A stretch of DNA of 64,000 nt from Alcanivorax sp. (GCF_017794965.1 NZ_CP051240.1:2108001-2172000); one strand, 5' to 3'; counted from the first letter of the stretch, positions 26,486 through 35,938 are shown. Notes: generated from the letters alone by a model not told the origin. Program-made: numbers and translations.

Positions 26486-27157
26486 TCACTTTTCCCGGAA
26501 CAGCTCGCGGCTCTTCAGGGGCTTGTCGCCCAGATGCGGGGCCAGCAAGGCCCGACATAACTGCCTGGCGGTCCGACGCGTGTCTGCTTGCCAGTCGCCG
26601 TTGAGCATGGCCAGCAGATCAGAACCCGGGTAGCCTTGGGCGGCAACCAGCAAGCCCTGTTCAGGATCCAGCTGATAGTAACAGTCCGAGCGGACCGGTT
26701 CGCCCAGGATGTCATAACCCAGATTGATACCGTAGCCCATCTCTTCAAGCAGCCCCATCTCGAACTGTCTCAGAATCACATCCAACCTCTCTCCCTGGCA
26801 AAGGGCGGCAAGGGTGTGCTCGTAGAGGGGCCACAGATCAGGGTGAGGATCATCGCGATGGAGCAGCCGGGTCAACAGCTCGTTGACGTAGAAGCCGCAG
26901 TAGAGCCCCTTGCCCTGCAGCTGTAGCGTCTGGCCACGTGGCTCACAGCCTCGCAGGGAATACATCTCCCCGGAGGGTTTCAGCTCCACCAACAAGGGAC
27001 GAAAGGGGGACAGGGACGGATCCTTCCGCCCTCCCCTGACCACCGCGCCGATCCGGCCCAGACGGGGCAGAAACAGCTCAACAATCAGGCTGGTATTACG
27101 AAATGGCCGACGATGCAGTAACCAGGCCGGCTGCAGAGTCTGATCAACGGGGCTCAT
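26486..27157 (-). CDS. recO: DNA repair protein RecO
   Basis: RecO works with RecR to load RecA on gapped DNA. About 223 aa from ATG 27157 (MSPVDQTLQPAWLLHRRPF), with an N-terminal OB fold including RRPFRNTSLIVELF and a helical C-terminal domain. The family's zinc-finger cysteines are not evident. The start overlaps the end of era by 14 bp; no good ribosome binding site is seen, so coupling to era is likely. An upstream ATG at 27190 is possible but would extend the overlap to 47 bp. Confidence 0.92.
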   Translation of the reverse strand: MSPVDQTLQPAWLLHRRPFRNTSLIVELFLPRLGRIGAVVRGGRKDPSLSPFRPLLVELKPSGEMYSLRGCEPRGQTLQLQGKGLYCGFYVNELLTRLLHRDDPHPDLWPLYEHTLAALCQGERLDVILRQFEMGLLEEMGYGINLGYDILGEPVRSDCYYQLDPEQGLLVAAQGYPGSDLLAMLNGDWQADTRRTARQLCRALLAPHLGDKPLKSRELFREK

Positions 27158-28055
27158 CGTAGCCGAGGGATCGCAGGGCACGGGCATCATCAGACCAGCC
27201 AGCCTTGATCTTCACCCACAGGTTGAGCATCACCCGGCGCTCGATCAGGCGCTCGATATCTTCACGGGCCTGGGTACCGATCTGCTTGATCCGTTCGCCC
27301 TTGTCGCCGATCAGAATCTTCTTCTGGCCACGACGCTCAACAAGAATGGCCGCCGAAATTTCGGTGACCCGCGGGCCATCTTCCCACAGCTCCACTTCCA
27401 CGCTGACCTGATGGGGAACTTCCTGACCGAGCTGGCGAACCACCTTTTCGCGAATGATCTCCGCAGCCATGAAACGCAGGCTACGATCAGTAAGCTGATC
27501 CTCGTCGTACCAGAAGTCGCCTTCGGGCAGCCGCTCGACCAGGGCCTTTTCCAGCTGTTCCAGGTTCTGTTCTTTCAGGGCAGACACCGGCACAACGGCA
27601 TCAAAGGGATAACGCCCGGTAAGACTCTCGATGTAAGGCAGCAACTCGGCCTTGTCTTCCAGGTTATCCACCTTATTGATGATCAGCAGCACCGGCACAT
27701 CCGGGTTGGCCGGCAACAGCCCCAACACATGCTCGTCACCGGGGGTCCACTTGAGCCCGTCCACCATCATGCAGATCACATCCACCCCGCTCAGGGTAGA
27801 CACGGCAGCATCGTTCATGGCCCGGTTCAGCGCACGCTCCTGACCGGTATGGATGCCAGGCGTATCCGCGAACACGATCTGGTAGTTATCCCGGGTATGA
27901 ATACCGTGAATACGGTGACGGGTGGTCTGCGGCTTGCGGGAGGTAATACTGACCTTCTGCCCAATCAGGTGGTTCATCAGGGTCGACTTGCCCACGTTGG
28001 GACGGCCGACGATGGACACCATGCCGCAACGGGGAGTATTGGTGTGCTCAGTCAT
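27144..28055 (-). CDS. era: GTPase Era
   Basis: Era is a GTPase that binds 16S rRNA near its 3' end and assists 30S assembly. In the 303-aa product the G1 motif GRPNVGKST is at 17-25, G3 is DTPG (64-67) and G4 is NKVD. A C-terminal KH domain contains GDKGERIKQIGTQAR. The start overlaps the rnc stop by 8 bp, and the gene order rnc-era-recO is widely conserved. Confidence 0.98.
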   Translation of the reverse strand: MTEHTNTPRCGMVSIVGRPNVGKSTLMNHLIGQKVSITSRKPQTTRHRIHGIHTRDNYQIVFADTPGIHTGQERALNRAMNDAAVSTLSGVDVICMMVDGLKWTPGDEHVLGLLPANPDVPVLLIINKVDNLEDKAELLPYIESLTGRYPFDAVVPVSALKEQNLEQLEKALVERLPEGDFWYDEDQLTDRSLRFMAAEIIREKVVRQLGQEVPHQVSVEVELWEDGPRVTEISAAILVERRGQKKILIGDKGERIKQIGTQAREDIERLIERRVMLNLWVKIKAGWSDDARALRSLGYDEPR

Positions 28056-28734
28056 ACTGCTGCTCCAGCCAGGTCAGCGCTTCTGCTGCCGCCTGCTGCT
28101 CTGCCTTGCGGCGGCTGCCTCCCTGGGCCATGAAGGTTTGTTGCATTTGTTCCAGTTCACAGGTCACATCAAAGGTCTGCTTGGGGGCCAGCCCTTCGAC
28201 CCGGGTCACCTGATATACCGGCAATTCGAACTTGCGCGCCTGCAGCCATTCCTGCAGGCGGGTCTTGGCATCTTTCTGGGCGCTCTGTGGCGTGATGGCC
28301 TCCAGCCGCTCTGCAAACCAGCCGAGTACAACCTGGCGACAAGCTTCCTCACCACCGTCGAGCAACATGGCGCCAATGATAGCCTCAAGGGCATCCGCAA
28401 GAATGGAGTCGCGCCGGTAACCGCCGCTTTTCAGTTCACCGCCGCCAAGCAGCAGGTGCTCGCCAAGGCCCAGCTCCCTGCCTACCTGCGCCAGCGTCTG
28501 GCCACGCACCAGGGACGCCCGCATGCGCGTCAGCTGCCCTTCCGCAGCATCGGGAAACTGTTCAAAGAGGGCCACGGAGATGATCTGCCCGAGCTGGGCA
28601 TCCCCCAGGAACTCTAGCCTCTCGTAATTGCGGTGGCGGCTGACACTGCGATGTGTCAGCGCCAGCGCCAGCAGTTCCTGATTGGCGAACTGGTACCCCA
28701 GGCGGGGCATCAAACGGTCCAGGTTCTGGGTCAC
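28048..28734 (-). CDS. rnc: Ribonuclease III
   Basis: RNase III cuts double-stranded RNA in rRNA precursors and regulatory RNAs. The 228-aa product keeps the signature ERLEFLGDA (38-46) and the metal-binding residues Glu41, Asp45, Asp114 and Glu117, plus Glu65, numbered as in E. coli. A double-stranded RNA-binding domain occupies about 155-226. The start is GTG and overlaps the stop of the DUF4845 gene by four bases (GTGA). Confidence 0.97.
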   Translation of the reverse strand: MTQNLDRLMPRLGYQFANQELLALALTHRSVSRHRNYERLEFLGDAQLGQIISVALFEQFPDAAEGQLTRMRASLVRGQTLAQVGRELGLGEHLLLGGGELKSGGYRRDSILADALEAIIGAMLLDGGEEACRQVVLGWFAERLEAITPQSAQKDAKTRLQEWLQARKFELPVYQVTRVEGLAPKQTFDVTCELEQMQQTFMAQGGSRRKAEQQAAAEALTWLEQQYD

Positions 28735-29111
28735 TGGCGCACGTCTTTGCTGAACTCTTCCTGGAACGTCATGACAATGCTGACGTTGTAGAACATGGGC
28801 TCACGCACTTCGTAGTCAACCTCCGCCTTCAGGAAGGCACCGTCCTTGTACACGTCAACGTCGTCAGGGCTGATCACCTTGACCTGATTGAGCACAAAAC
28901 GCTTGCGAATACTTTCCCTGATTTCACCCTCGGACATCATCGCCGCCCTGTTATCCTGCAGGGTTGTACGGATAGTCGTGGCTACGGTGTTGTATTCCAT
29001 GTAGGCCGGTATCATGCGAAACGCTGCCGTACCAAGAATCACCACAACCACCAGGATAACCATCCAGCTGATCAGGGAAAGTCCACGTTGCCGAGCGGGC
29101 ATTGTCGTCAT
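28731..29111 (-). CDS. DUF4845 single-span membrane protein
   Basis: A 126-aa protein with an N-terminal hydrophobic segment after RGLSLISWM (about 11-32), which looks like a type IV pilin-like start, then a small extracytoplasmic domain. DUF4845 genes sit between lepB and rnc in pseudomonads as here. Function unknown. GGAGG nine bases upstream supports ATG 29111. Confidence 0.88.
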   Translation of the reverse strand: MTTMPARQRGLSLISWMVILVVVVILGTAAFRMIPAYMEYNTVATTIRTTLQDNRAAMMSEGEIRESIRKRFVLNQVKVISPDDVDVYKDGAFLKAEVDYEVREPMFYNVSIVMTFQEEFSKDVRQ

Positions 29112-29112
29112 T

Positions 29113-29904
29113 TTAATTTGCCTCCACCTTGTCTATGGCACCATTACGGGAAAAGCTGGGCAGTGAGAAAATCGGCTTCCAGTGCATCCAGATCAGGAAG
29201 GCCTCCCCCATTACCAGCTCATCCGGCACTATACCCCAAACCCGGCTGTCGTTACTGTTATCGCGGTTATCGCCCATCACGAAGAACGCCTCTTCCGGCA
29301 CAGTCCATTCTCCGTCCAGGTTCATCTTGGCGACTTTCTTGCCGGTAAAGGGGTTGATCTTGCCTTCCTGCCAGATCAGGTGCTCCACGCCGCCTAGCGT
29401 TTCAATGTACTCGGATTGCCAGTATCGACCATTGTCCACTTCCCGCACTACATTGCGTGACACCAACTCACCGTTGATGAACAGCCGGTTATCCTTGATC
29501 AGGATGGTATCCCCTGGCAGCCCCACAACCCGCTTGATGAAGTTCTGGTTACGGTTTTCGGGGAACTTGAACACCATGACATCGCCCCGCTCCGGCTCAC
29601 CGGTGTCGAGGATCTTGGTATTGGTGACCGGCAAACGCAGGCCATAGGCAAATTTGTTGACCAGAATGAAATCGTTCACTTTCAGGGTCGGCAGCATGGA
29701 CCCTGAAGGAATGGTGAAAGGCTCGACAATGAACGAACGGATCACCAGCACCACAAAGAATACTGAAATCAGCGAATTGGAGGTTTCCACCACATTCGCC
29801 ACCGGCCCCTCTTTCTGTGAAAGCTTCAGGGCCTTGTCCAGCCCCCAGACGATCAGCGTGACCAGCAGCGCCAGGGAAAGCCAGAAACCGATATCAATAT
29901 CCAT
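29113..29904 (-). CDS. lepB: Signal peptidase I
   Basis: LepB removes signal peptides from Sec- and Tat-exported proteins at the periplasmic face. The 263-aa product has two N-terminal membrane segments (about 5-22 and 44-60). Catalytic Ser69 lies in PSGSMLPTL, and the general base Lys124 in FIKRVVGLPGD. The ATG overlaps the lepA stop by one base (TAATG). Confidence 0.97.
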   Translation of the reverse strand: MDIDIGFWLSLALLVTLIVWGLDKALKLSQKEGPVANVVETSNSLISVFFVVLVIRSFIVEPFTIPSGSMLPTLKVNDFILVNKFAYGLRLPVTNTKILDTGEPERGDVMVFKFPENRNQNFIKRVVGLPGDTILIKDNRLFINGELVSRNVVREVDNGRYWQSEYIETLGGVEHLIWQEGKINPFTGKKVAKMNLDGEWTVPEEAFFVMGDNRDNSNDSRVWGIVPDELVMGEAFLIWMHWKPIFSLPSFSRNGAIDKVEAN

Positions 29905-31703
29905 TAATCATCCACCTTGAGCACGGCCAGGAAGGCTTCCTGCGGAATCTCCACATTGCCCACCTGCTTCATCCGTTTCTTGCCTTCTTTCTGCTTCTGC
30001 AGCAGCTTCTTCTTACGGGAAACGTCACCACCGTAGCACTTTGCCGTCACGTTCTTGCGCAGTGCCTTCACGGTCTGGCGCGCAATGATCTTGCTGCCGA
30101 TGGCCGCCTGGATCGCCACGTCGAACATCTGCCGTGGCACCAGCTCTTTCATCTTTTCACACAGGGCCCGGCCGCGGTAGGCGGACTGGTCCAGGTGACA
30201 GATCATGGCCAGGGCGTCCACCTTGTCGCCATTGATCAGCACATCCACCCGCACCAGTTTGGTTGCTTCAAAGCGCTCGAAGGCGTAGTCCATGGAAGCG
30301 AAGCCACGGCTCACAGACTTGATACGGTCAAAGAAGTCCAGCACCACTTCGGCCATGGGAATGTCGTAAGTGAGGGCCACCTGCTTGCCCAGATACTGCA
30401 TATTGATCTGGCTGCCACGACGCTCCACACAGAGGGTGATCACATTCCCCACGAACTCCTGGGGCACCAGAATATTGACCCGGGCAATGGGTTCGCGGAA
30501 TTCCTCGATCTTGTTGCCTTCCGGCAACTTGGAGGGGTTATCCACGTAGATGGTTTCGCCGTCGGACAGCAACAGTTCATAGACCACGGTGGGCGCGGTG
30601 GTAATCAGATCCAGATCGTATTCGCGCTCCAGACGTTCCTGGATGATTTCCATGTGCAACATGCCCAGGAAACCAACCCGGAAACCAAAGCCCAGGGCAT
30701 CCGACGTCTCCGGCTCATAGAACAGGGAAGCGTCGTTGAGGGTCAGCTTGGCCAGTGCATCACGGAAGTCTTCATAATCATCTGCACTCACCGGGAACAT
30801 GCCCGCATACACCTGCGGCTTGACCTTCTTGAAGCCCGGCAATGCTGCCACATCCGGCGTTTTCGCCAGGGTCAGGGTATCCCCCACAGGCGCACCGTGA
30901 ATGTCCTTGATGCTGCCACTCACCCAGCCTACTTCACCGGCTTCCAGCTGTTTGGTCTCGGTACGCTTGGGAGTGAAGATGCCCAGCTGGTCCACCACAT
31001 GGGTCTGGCCGGTGGACTTCACCAGGATCTTGTCGCCCTTCTTGAGGACGCCATCCTTCACCCGCACCAGGGAGATCACCCCCAGGTAATTATCGAACCA
31101 GGAATCGATGATCAGTGCCTGAAGGTCAGTATCCCGCTCCCCTTCCGGGGCGGGAATACGCTCAACCAGTTGTTCCAGCAGGTCATCCACCCCCACACCG
31201 GTCTTGGCGGAAACCCGGCAGGCATCATGGGCATCCAGACCAATGATCTCCTCGATCTCGTTTATCACCATTTCAGGCTCGGCCTGGGGCAGGTCGATCT
31301 TGTTAAGTACCGGCAGCACTTCCAGGTCCTGCTCGATAGCGGTATAGCAGTTGGCCACCGACTGGGCTTCCACGCCCTGGGCCGCATCCACCACCAGCAA
31401 CGCCCCCTCACAGGCGGAAAGGGAACGGGACACTTCATAGGAGAAGTCCACATGCCCGGGGGTATCAATGAAGTTCAGCTGGTAGGTCTCTCCATCGCGG
31501 GCCTTGTAATAGAGCGTCACGCTTTGGGCCTTGATGGTAATGCCTCGTTCCCGCTCCAACTCCATGGAATCCAGTACCTGCTCCTTGAGCTCACGGTCGG
31601 AGAGCCCGCCGCAGACCTGGATAAAACGGTCCGCCAGGGTGGATTTGCCATGATCGATATGGGCGATGATGGAGAAGTTGCGAATATTCGAGATGTCAGT
31701 CAT
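29904..31703 (-). CDS. lepA: Elongation factor 4 (LepA)
   Basis: LepA/EF4 is a ribosome-binding GTPase implicated in ribosome biogenesis and back-translocation. The 599-aa product is full length. The G1 motif AHIDHGKST is at 14-22, DTPGHVDF follows, and the C-terminal LepA-specific domain contains KCYGGDVSRKKKLLQKQKEG. AAGG lies four bases before ATG 31703. It is the first gene of the lepA-lepB-DUF4845-rnc-era-recO-pdxJ run, in which each gene overlaps or nearly touches the next until recO. Confidence 0.98.
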   Translation of the reverse strand: MTDISNIRNFSIIAHIDHGKSTLADRFIQVCGGLSDRELKEQVLDSMELERERGITIKAQSVTLYYKARDGETYQLNFIDTPGHVDFSYEVSRSLSACEGALLVVDAAQGVEAQSVANCYTAIEQDLEVLPVLNKIDLPQAEPEMVINEIEEIIGLDAHDACRVSAKTGVGVDDLLEQLVERIPAPEGERDTDLQALIIDSWFDNYLGVISLVRVKDGVLKKGDKILVKSTGQTHVVDQLGIFTPKRTETKQLEAGEVGWVSGSIKDIHGAPVGDTLTLAKTPDVAALPGFKKVKPQVYAGMFPVSADDYEDFRDALAKLTLNDASLFYEPETSDALGFGFRVGFLGMLHMEIIQERLEREYDLDLITTAPTVVYELLLSDGETIYVDNPSKLPEGNKIEEFREPIARVNILVPQEFVGNVITLCVERRGSQINMQYLGKQVALTYDIPMAEVVLDFFDRIKSVSRGFASMDYAFERFEATKLVRVDVLINGDKVDALAMICHLDQSAYRGRALCEKMKELVPRQMFDVAIQAAIGSKIIARQTVKALRKNVTAKCYGGDVSRKKKLLQKQKEGKKRMKQVGNVEIPQEAFLAVLKVDD

Positions 31704-31884
31704 AGGGCCTTGTAAGCAATCAGTCGCTGCCGCACCGGCCCATCACAACAGGGCCTTACACCACCGGAACACCGGTGGCACCGAAATCAGAAAACGGCAA
31801 ACAAGGGTCGCGATTCTAGCGGATAACGGGGGGCAGTTGCACGACGCAGCCGTGCTGCGCCGTGAAATAATGCCCTGGCGGGGA

Positions 31885-33318
31885 TTATTTGAGCTTCAGG
31901 GCGAGAAAACGGGGAGTCCCGTCCCGGTTGATCAAGGCCGCCACGGTACCGGACTCTGGCAGTGCCGCTACCACCTCCGCGAAACGCTCAGGGCTTTCCA
32001 TGGGGGCGTTATTCAGGGTCACCAGCACATCGCCCTTGGCAATGCCGGCGCGCAGCGCAGGCCCGTCGTTCACCTCGGTAACCACCACGCCGGCCTTGAT
32101 ATCACGCTTTGCCAACTCGTCGTCGGTCGCAGCACGTACCTTCAGCCCCAGGGCATCCGCACCGTCCTCACCACTGATACCACCCCGCATAGCCAGGCCC
32201 GGATCGTCCGGCAGCAGCCCGATAGTCACTGTCAGGGTTTCTTCATCGCCATCCCGGATAACGGTCAGTTCCGCATCCTCGCCCGGCTTGACCAGCCCGA
32301 CCCAGCGCGGCAGCTCGGAAGAACGGTATATTTCCTCACCGTTGAAACCGGTGATGATATCCCCCGGCTGAACCCCGCCCTCTTCCGCGGGAGAGCCGTT
32401 CAGCACCTGGGACACCAGCGCCCCGCGGGGCTGGTCCAGTCCGAAGGACTCGGCCAGATCCCTGTCTACTTCCTGAATCAGCACGCCCAACCAGCCCCGG
32501 CTGACCTTGCCGTGCTCCTTGAGCTGGGACACCACATCCATGGCCATGTCGATGGGAATCGCAAAACTCACCCCCATGTAGCCACCGGAGCGGCTGAAAA
32601 TCTGGGAGTTGATCCCCACCACCTCACCACTCAGGTTGAACAGCGGGCCACCGCTGTTGCCCGGGTTGATGGCCACATCGGTCTGGATAAACGGGACATA
32701 GCTGTCGCTGGGCAGACTGCGGCCCTTGGCACTGACAATGCCGGCGGTCACGCTGCTATCAAACCCAAAGGGCGCACCGATGGCCAGCACCCATTCGCCC
32801 ACCTTCAGCTTCGCAGAGGAGCCGATCGCCGCCACAGGCAGATCCTCGCCCTCAACCTTGAGCAAGGCGATATCACTCTGCTCATCGGCACCAATCAACT
32901 CCGCCTTCAGCTCGCGACGGTCCTGCAGGCGCACCATGATCTCATCCGCTTCCGCAACCACATGATTGTTGGTGAGCACATAGCCGTCCGAGGAAATCAG
33001 AAAGCCGGAGCCCAGCGATCGTGCCTCACGATCCTGAGGCATGCGGGGCGCACCCTCGCCGCCAAACTGTTCAAAGAAGCGGCGGAAAAATTCGGGAATC
33101 TGCTCCATCTGTTCCTGCAGATCTTCCTCTTCCTGGTGGGTAACCGTGCTGATATTCACCACGGCCGGCCCTTCCTTCTCCACCAGCAGGGTGAAGTCAG
33201 GCAACCCGGTTACCAGGGGTTCCGCACGTTCAGAGGACGAAGTTGAATCGGAGCAGCCAGCAAGAAAACTGAGTACCACCAACAGCCATAACGCAGCTAC
33301 GGGGCGCAATTTTCGCAT
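31885..33318 (-). CDS. mucD: MucD/DegQ-type serine protease, predicted lipoprotein
   Basis: A 477-aa HtrA-family periplasmic protease and chaperone that damps sigma-E (AlgU) signalling. The triad is His119 (TNNHV), Asp149 (SDIALL) and Ser222 (GNSGGP), and two PDZ domains follow. The N-terminus ends in a lipobox LAGC with Cys22, then Ser at +2, predicting a lipid anchor with outer-membrane sorting; Pseudomonas MucD has a plain signal peptide as I recall it. It is the last gene of the rpoE-mucABCD cluster. Confidence 0.93.
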   Translation of the reverse strand: MRKLRPVAALWLLVVLSFLAGCSDSTSSSERAEPLVTGLPDFTLLVEKEGPAVVNISTVTHQEEEDLQEQMEQIPEFFRRFFEQFGGEGAPRMPQDREARSLGSGFLISSDGYVLTNNHVVAEADEIMVRLQDRRELKAELIGADEQSDIALLKVEGEDLPVAAIGSSAKLKVGEWVLAIGAPFGFDSSVTAGIVSAKGRSLPSDSYVPFIQTDVAINPGNSGGPLFNLSGEVVGINSQIFSRSGGYMGVSFAIPIDMAMDVVSQLKEHGKVSRGWLGVLIQEVDRDLAESFGLDQPRGALVSQVLNGSPAEEGGVQPGDIITGFNGEEIYRSSELPRWVGLVKPGEDAELTVIRDGDEETLTVTIGLLPDDPGLAMRGGISGEDGADALGLKVRAATDDELAKRDIKAGVVVTEVNDGPALRAGIAKGDVLVTLNNAPMESPERFAEVVAALPESGTVAALINRDGTPRFLALKLK

Positions 33319-33328
33319 GGAGTTCTCC

Positions 33329-33808
33329 TTATTTTTTGAGAGGTTGGACCTGTATCACCTGGCAGCCATCATCCCCTGGCGGCACCAGCGCAGGTTGATA
33401 AGCCTGATTATGGCCACTTCGATGGCTCATGACACGGTTAATCACGAAACCGGCCAGCAGACCGCCCATACCGAGAAGGGCTGAGGCGTCCACCGCCGTG
33501 ACAGGCAGAGAGGCGCCGATCAGAGCGCCAAGAAACAGTAGCAAAAGAGGAAGGCCGTACACCCAGAGGGCACCCCGCATCAGGGCACCTTCCGGCAGCC
33601 CAAGGGTAACCGTATCCCCCACCTGATACGCAGAGGTATCCGCTTCGGGAACCCGCAGTCGGGCCCGCTGCCCCGACTGCTGTTGGTTGATCATATGATG
33701 ACCACAGGCTGAACGCGCCTTGCAGGCGCCACAGGTTGAGGCTCGCACTGTTTCTACCCAGACAGCGTCCGGGGCCACAGCCACCACCACCCCCTGCTCA
33801 TAAATCAT
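33329..33808 (-). CDS. mucC: RseC/MucC-family membrane protein
   Basis: A 159-aa positive modulator or redox-linked protein of the sigma-E locus. An N-terminal cytoplasmic domain has the Cys cluster C26-x2-C29-x5-C35 (STCGACKARSACG), which may bind an Fe-S cluster. Two adjacent membrane segments follow (about 88-130). Its ATG shares a base with the stop of the upstream gene (TGATG). Confidence 0.92.
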   Translation of the reverse strand: MIYEQGVVVAVAPDAVWVETVRASTCGACKARSACGHHMINQQQSGQRARLRVPEADTSAYQVGDTVTLGLPEGALMRGALWVYGLPLLLLFLGALIGASLPVTAVDASALLGMGGLLAGFVINRVMSHRSGHNQAYQPALVPPGDDGCQVIQVQPLKK

Positions 33809-34773
33809 CAGTGACGGGCGTCCCTGACACTGACCCCCTGAATCACGCGTTCCGCCGTGGTCTGGGGAACCTCGCCCACCAGGGTGATCAGATAGTTGCC
33901 ACTGGGCGCGGCAAGACGGCGGCTGACGGCAACGGTGGGCCCTACCCGGCTCACCCCTTCCTCAACCGCTCCCTCTCCCACGGTTTCCACAAACACCGTG
34001 AACGCGGCGAGACCGTCTGAATAGCCCTGGGCGGCAACCGGCTTGCGCTTGCCATCGCCACTGCGCCAATCCTGATCGGCCGCTTCAAACCCGGCAGGCA
34101 GCCACGCGGATTGTACCCGCAGCTGGCTTGCCTCATGGTCACTGGCCACCGGTTGCAGTTCATTCTGGCCTACCGCGGCAGGCACCTCGAAATCGGCCAG
34201 GGTCAGCGACGGGTTCAGGTCCAGGCTGACAAACTCAACCCGCTCCAGCGCCACGCCACTGCCGTCCACCACCTCGGATTTGAGCAACAACCGGGAAGCA
34301 TCATCCAGCCATAGTCGGTAGCCATAGCGATGGGTATCCAGGGGAGCAACACGAACCCGGGTAGCGGTGCGACCGGCCACTCGGCCGTCACCATCCACCA
34401 GAATGTTGTATTGGGCGGGCACATCATCGGCCAGACGCTGGGCAAGCCCCATGGGCCCACCTTGCGCTTTCTGCATCCGGGTCAAACTGCGGTCCGGGTG
34501 CACACATATGACCTCATCACCGCGGCGGAGCACTTCCACCAGGCGGCCATCAAGATGGGTAAGTCGCTGGTATTCATTGCCGTCAATCACTGCATGACTG
34601 ACTTCCATGGTGCTCACTTCAGCACCGAATTGGTAAAGAAAGCGGCCGGTGTATTCAAGAGAGCGATTGGCCTGGGACATGGCCTGGAGCTGGGCGTGCG
34701 CTGGCGATACTTCCGCCAGCGCCGGCACAGGGGCAAGCAGGGTCAGGGAAAGGGCAACAACACGCAACTTCAT
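33808..34773 (-). CDS. mucB: Sigma-E factor regulatory protein RseB/MucB
   Basis: A 321-aa periplasmic protein with a signal peptide (MKLRVVALSLTLLAPVPALA). RseB/MucB binds the periplasmic tail of the anti-sigma factor, protects it from cleavage, and senses mislocalised lipids or lipoproteins. It has the N-terminal LolA/B-like domain and the C-terminal MucB_RseB_C domain. It starts 3 bp after the mucA stop. Confidence 0.95.
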   Translation of the reverse strand: MKLRVVALSLTLLAPVPALAEVSPAHAQLQAMSQANRSLEYTGRFLYQFGAEVSTMEVSHAVIDGNEYQRLTHLDGRLVEVLRRGDEVICVHPDRSLTRMQKAQGGPMGLAQRLADDVPAQYNILVDGDGRVAGRTATRVRVAPLDTHRYGYRLWLDDASRLLLKSEVVDGSGVALERVEFVSLDLNPSLTLADFEVPAAVGQNELQPVASDHEASQLRVQSAWLPAGFEAADQDWRSGDGKRKPVAAQGYSDGLAAFTVFVETVGEGAVEEGVSRVGPTVAVSRRLAAPSGNYLITLVGEVPQTTAERVIQGVSVRDARH

Positions 34774-34776
34774 CCG

Positions 34777-35349
34777 TTATTTGGCTCCGCTACGGGCATC
34801 CATACTTACCAGACGAGCAAAAGGCATCATCCCCTGGCCACTGTTGCGGGCAGCAAAATCACTGTGACGCAGCAGCATTTCATTCACCCGCGGCGAAGCG
34901 GAGACCGGCGTGGTAGCCGCTGCCGGCGTCGCGCCAAAGGACTGGGACACCAGCGATGCTTCAGCAAAGGGACGGTTCAAACGGGTGTCCTGGGCGGCGG
35001 CCAGTGCCGGCGTGGCGTCAGCGCCCCCGGACACATTGCCTTCCCAGGTCTGCCAGCCCACCACTGTCGCTGCGGCCACAGAAGCGGCCACGGCCAGCCG
35101 GGCCATACCGCCCAGCCAGGCAGGACGCTTGGCGGGTGCACCTTCGGCGGACAGTGCCGCCGACAGGCTGGCATTGAAATCCGCAGGCACCGCCACGGAT
35201 GAATGACCATGCATGACATCCTGGGCCAGCTGCCATCGGGACAGCGTATCCAGTTCTGCATTATCGATATCACGCATTACACGACGGGTTTCCAGCTCGC
35301 TGGTTTCACCATCCAGAAATGCGGACAACGTTTCCAAATCCCTGTTCAT
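34777..35349 (-). CDS. mucA: Anti-sigma-E factor RseA/MucA
   Basis: A 190-aa single-pass anti-sigma factor. The N-terminal cytoplasmic domain (MNRDLETLSAFLDGE, then a Trp-containing RWQLAQDVMHG) binds RpoE. One membrane segment is at about 84-103 (LAVAASVAAATVVGW), and a periplasmic tail follows for RseB binding. I chose ATG 35349 because AAGGGTGAG stands just upstream and the sequence before it is non-coding. It starts four bases after the rpoE stop. Confidence 0.95.
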   Translation of the reverse strand: MNRDLETLSAFLDGETSELETRRVMRDIDNAELDTLSRWQLAQDVMHGHSSVAVPADFNASLSAALSAEGAPAKRPAWLGGMARLAVAASVAAATVVGWQTWEGNVSGGADATPALAAAQDTRLNRPFAEASLVSQSFGATPAAATTPVSASPRVNEMLLRHSDFAARNSGQGMMPFARLVSMDARSGAK

Positions 35350-35353
35350 ACAC

Positions 35354-35938
35354 TCACCCTTTCTCGCCTCGCTGCGTGCCCAACAGAGGGCGAACAGCCG
35401 TATCAATCGCTTCCCGCGCCCGGAAGATGCGCGAACGCACCGTACCGACCGGACAGTCCATCACTTCCGCAATGTCCTCATAGCTGAGGCCCTCAAACTC
35501 ACGGAGGGTAACAGCCGTTTTCAGCTCTTGGGGCAGCTCCTCGATGGCCGAGTGAATCACTGCCTCCAATTCTTCTGACAACACCAGAGACTCCGGGGTT
35601 CCAATTTCATGCAGCATTTCTGCCCCGGCGTACTGTTCAGCCTCAGCGGCATCCAGGTCTGAACGGGGTGGACGCCGACCAGCGGCCACCAGATGGTTCT
35701 TGGCGGTATTCACCGCGATACGGTAAAGCCAGGTGTAAAAGGCACTGTCACCCCGAAAGCGGGGCAGCGCACGCCAGGCTTTGATAAAGGCTTCCTGAGC
35801 CACATCCTGCACTTCATCCGGGTCACGTACATAACGGCTGATCAGCGCAAAGATACGTTGCTGATACTTGCGCACCAGCACCTCAAAGGCGCGCTGGTCG
35901 CCGGATTTGGCTTTCTTGACCAACTGTTCGTCTGACAC
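35354..35938 (-). CDS. rpoE: RNA polymerase sigma factor RpoE/AlgU
   Basis: A 194-aa extracytoplasmic-function sigma factor for envelope stress. Region 2 contains DVAQEAFIKAWRALPRFRGD and YTWLYRIAVNTAKNHL. Region 4 contains LREFEGLSYEDIAEVMDCPVG. The start is GTG, with a purine-rich GGGGGA before it. It leads the rpoE-mucA-mucB-mucC-mucD operon and is divergent from nadB, as in Pseudomonas. I could not find a convincing GAACTT/TCTGA autoregulated promoter in 35939-36234. Confidence 0.97.
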   Translation of the reverse strand: MSDEQLVKKAKSGDQRAFEVLVRKYQQRIFALISRYVRDPDEVQDVAQEAFIKAWRALPRFRGDSAFYTWLYRIAVNTAKNHLVAAGRRPPRSDLDAAEAEQYAGAEMLHEIGTPESLVLSEELEAVIHSAIEELPQELKTAVTLREFEGLSYEDIAEVMDCPVGTVRSRIFRAREAIDTAVRPLLGTQRGEKG

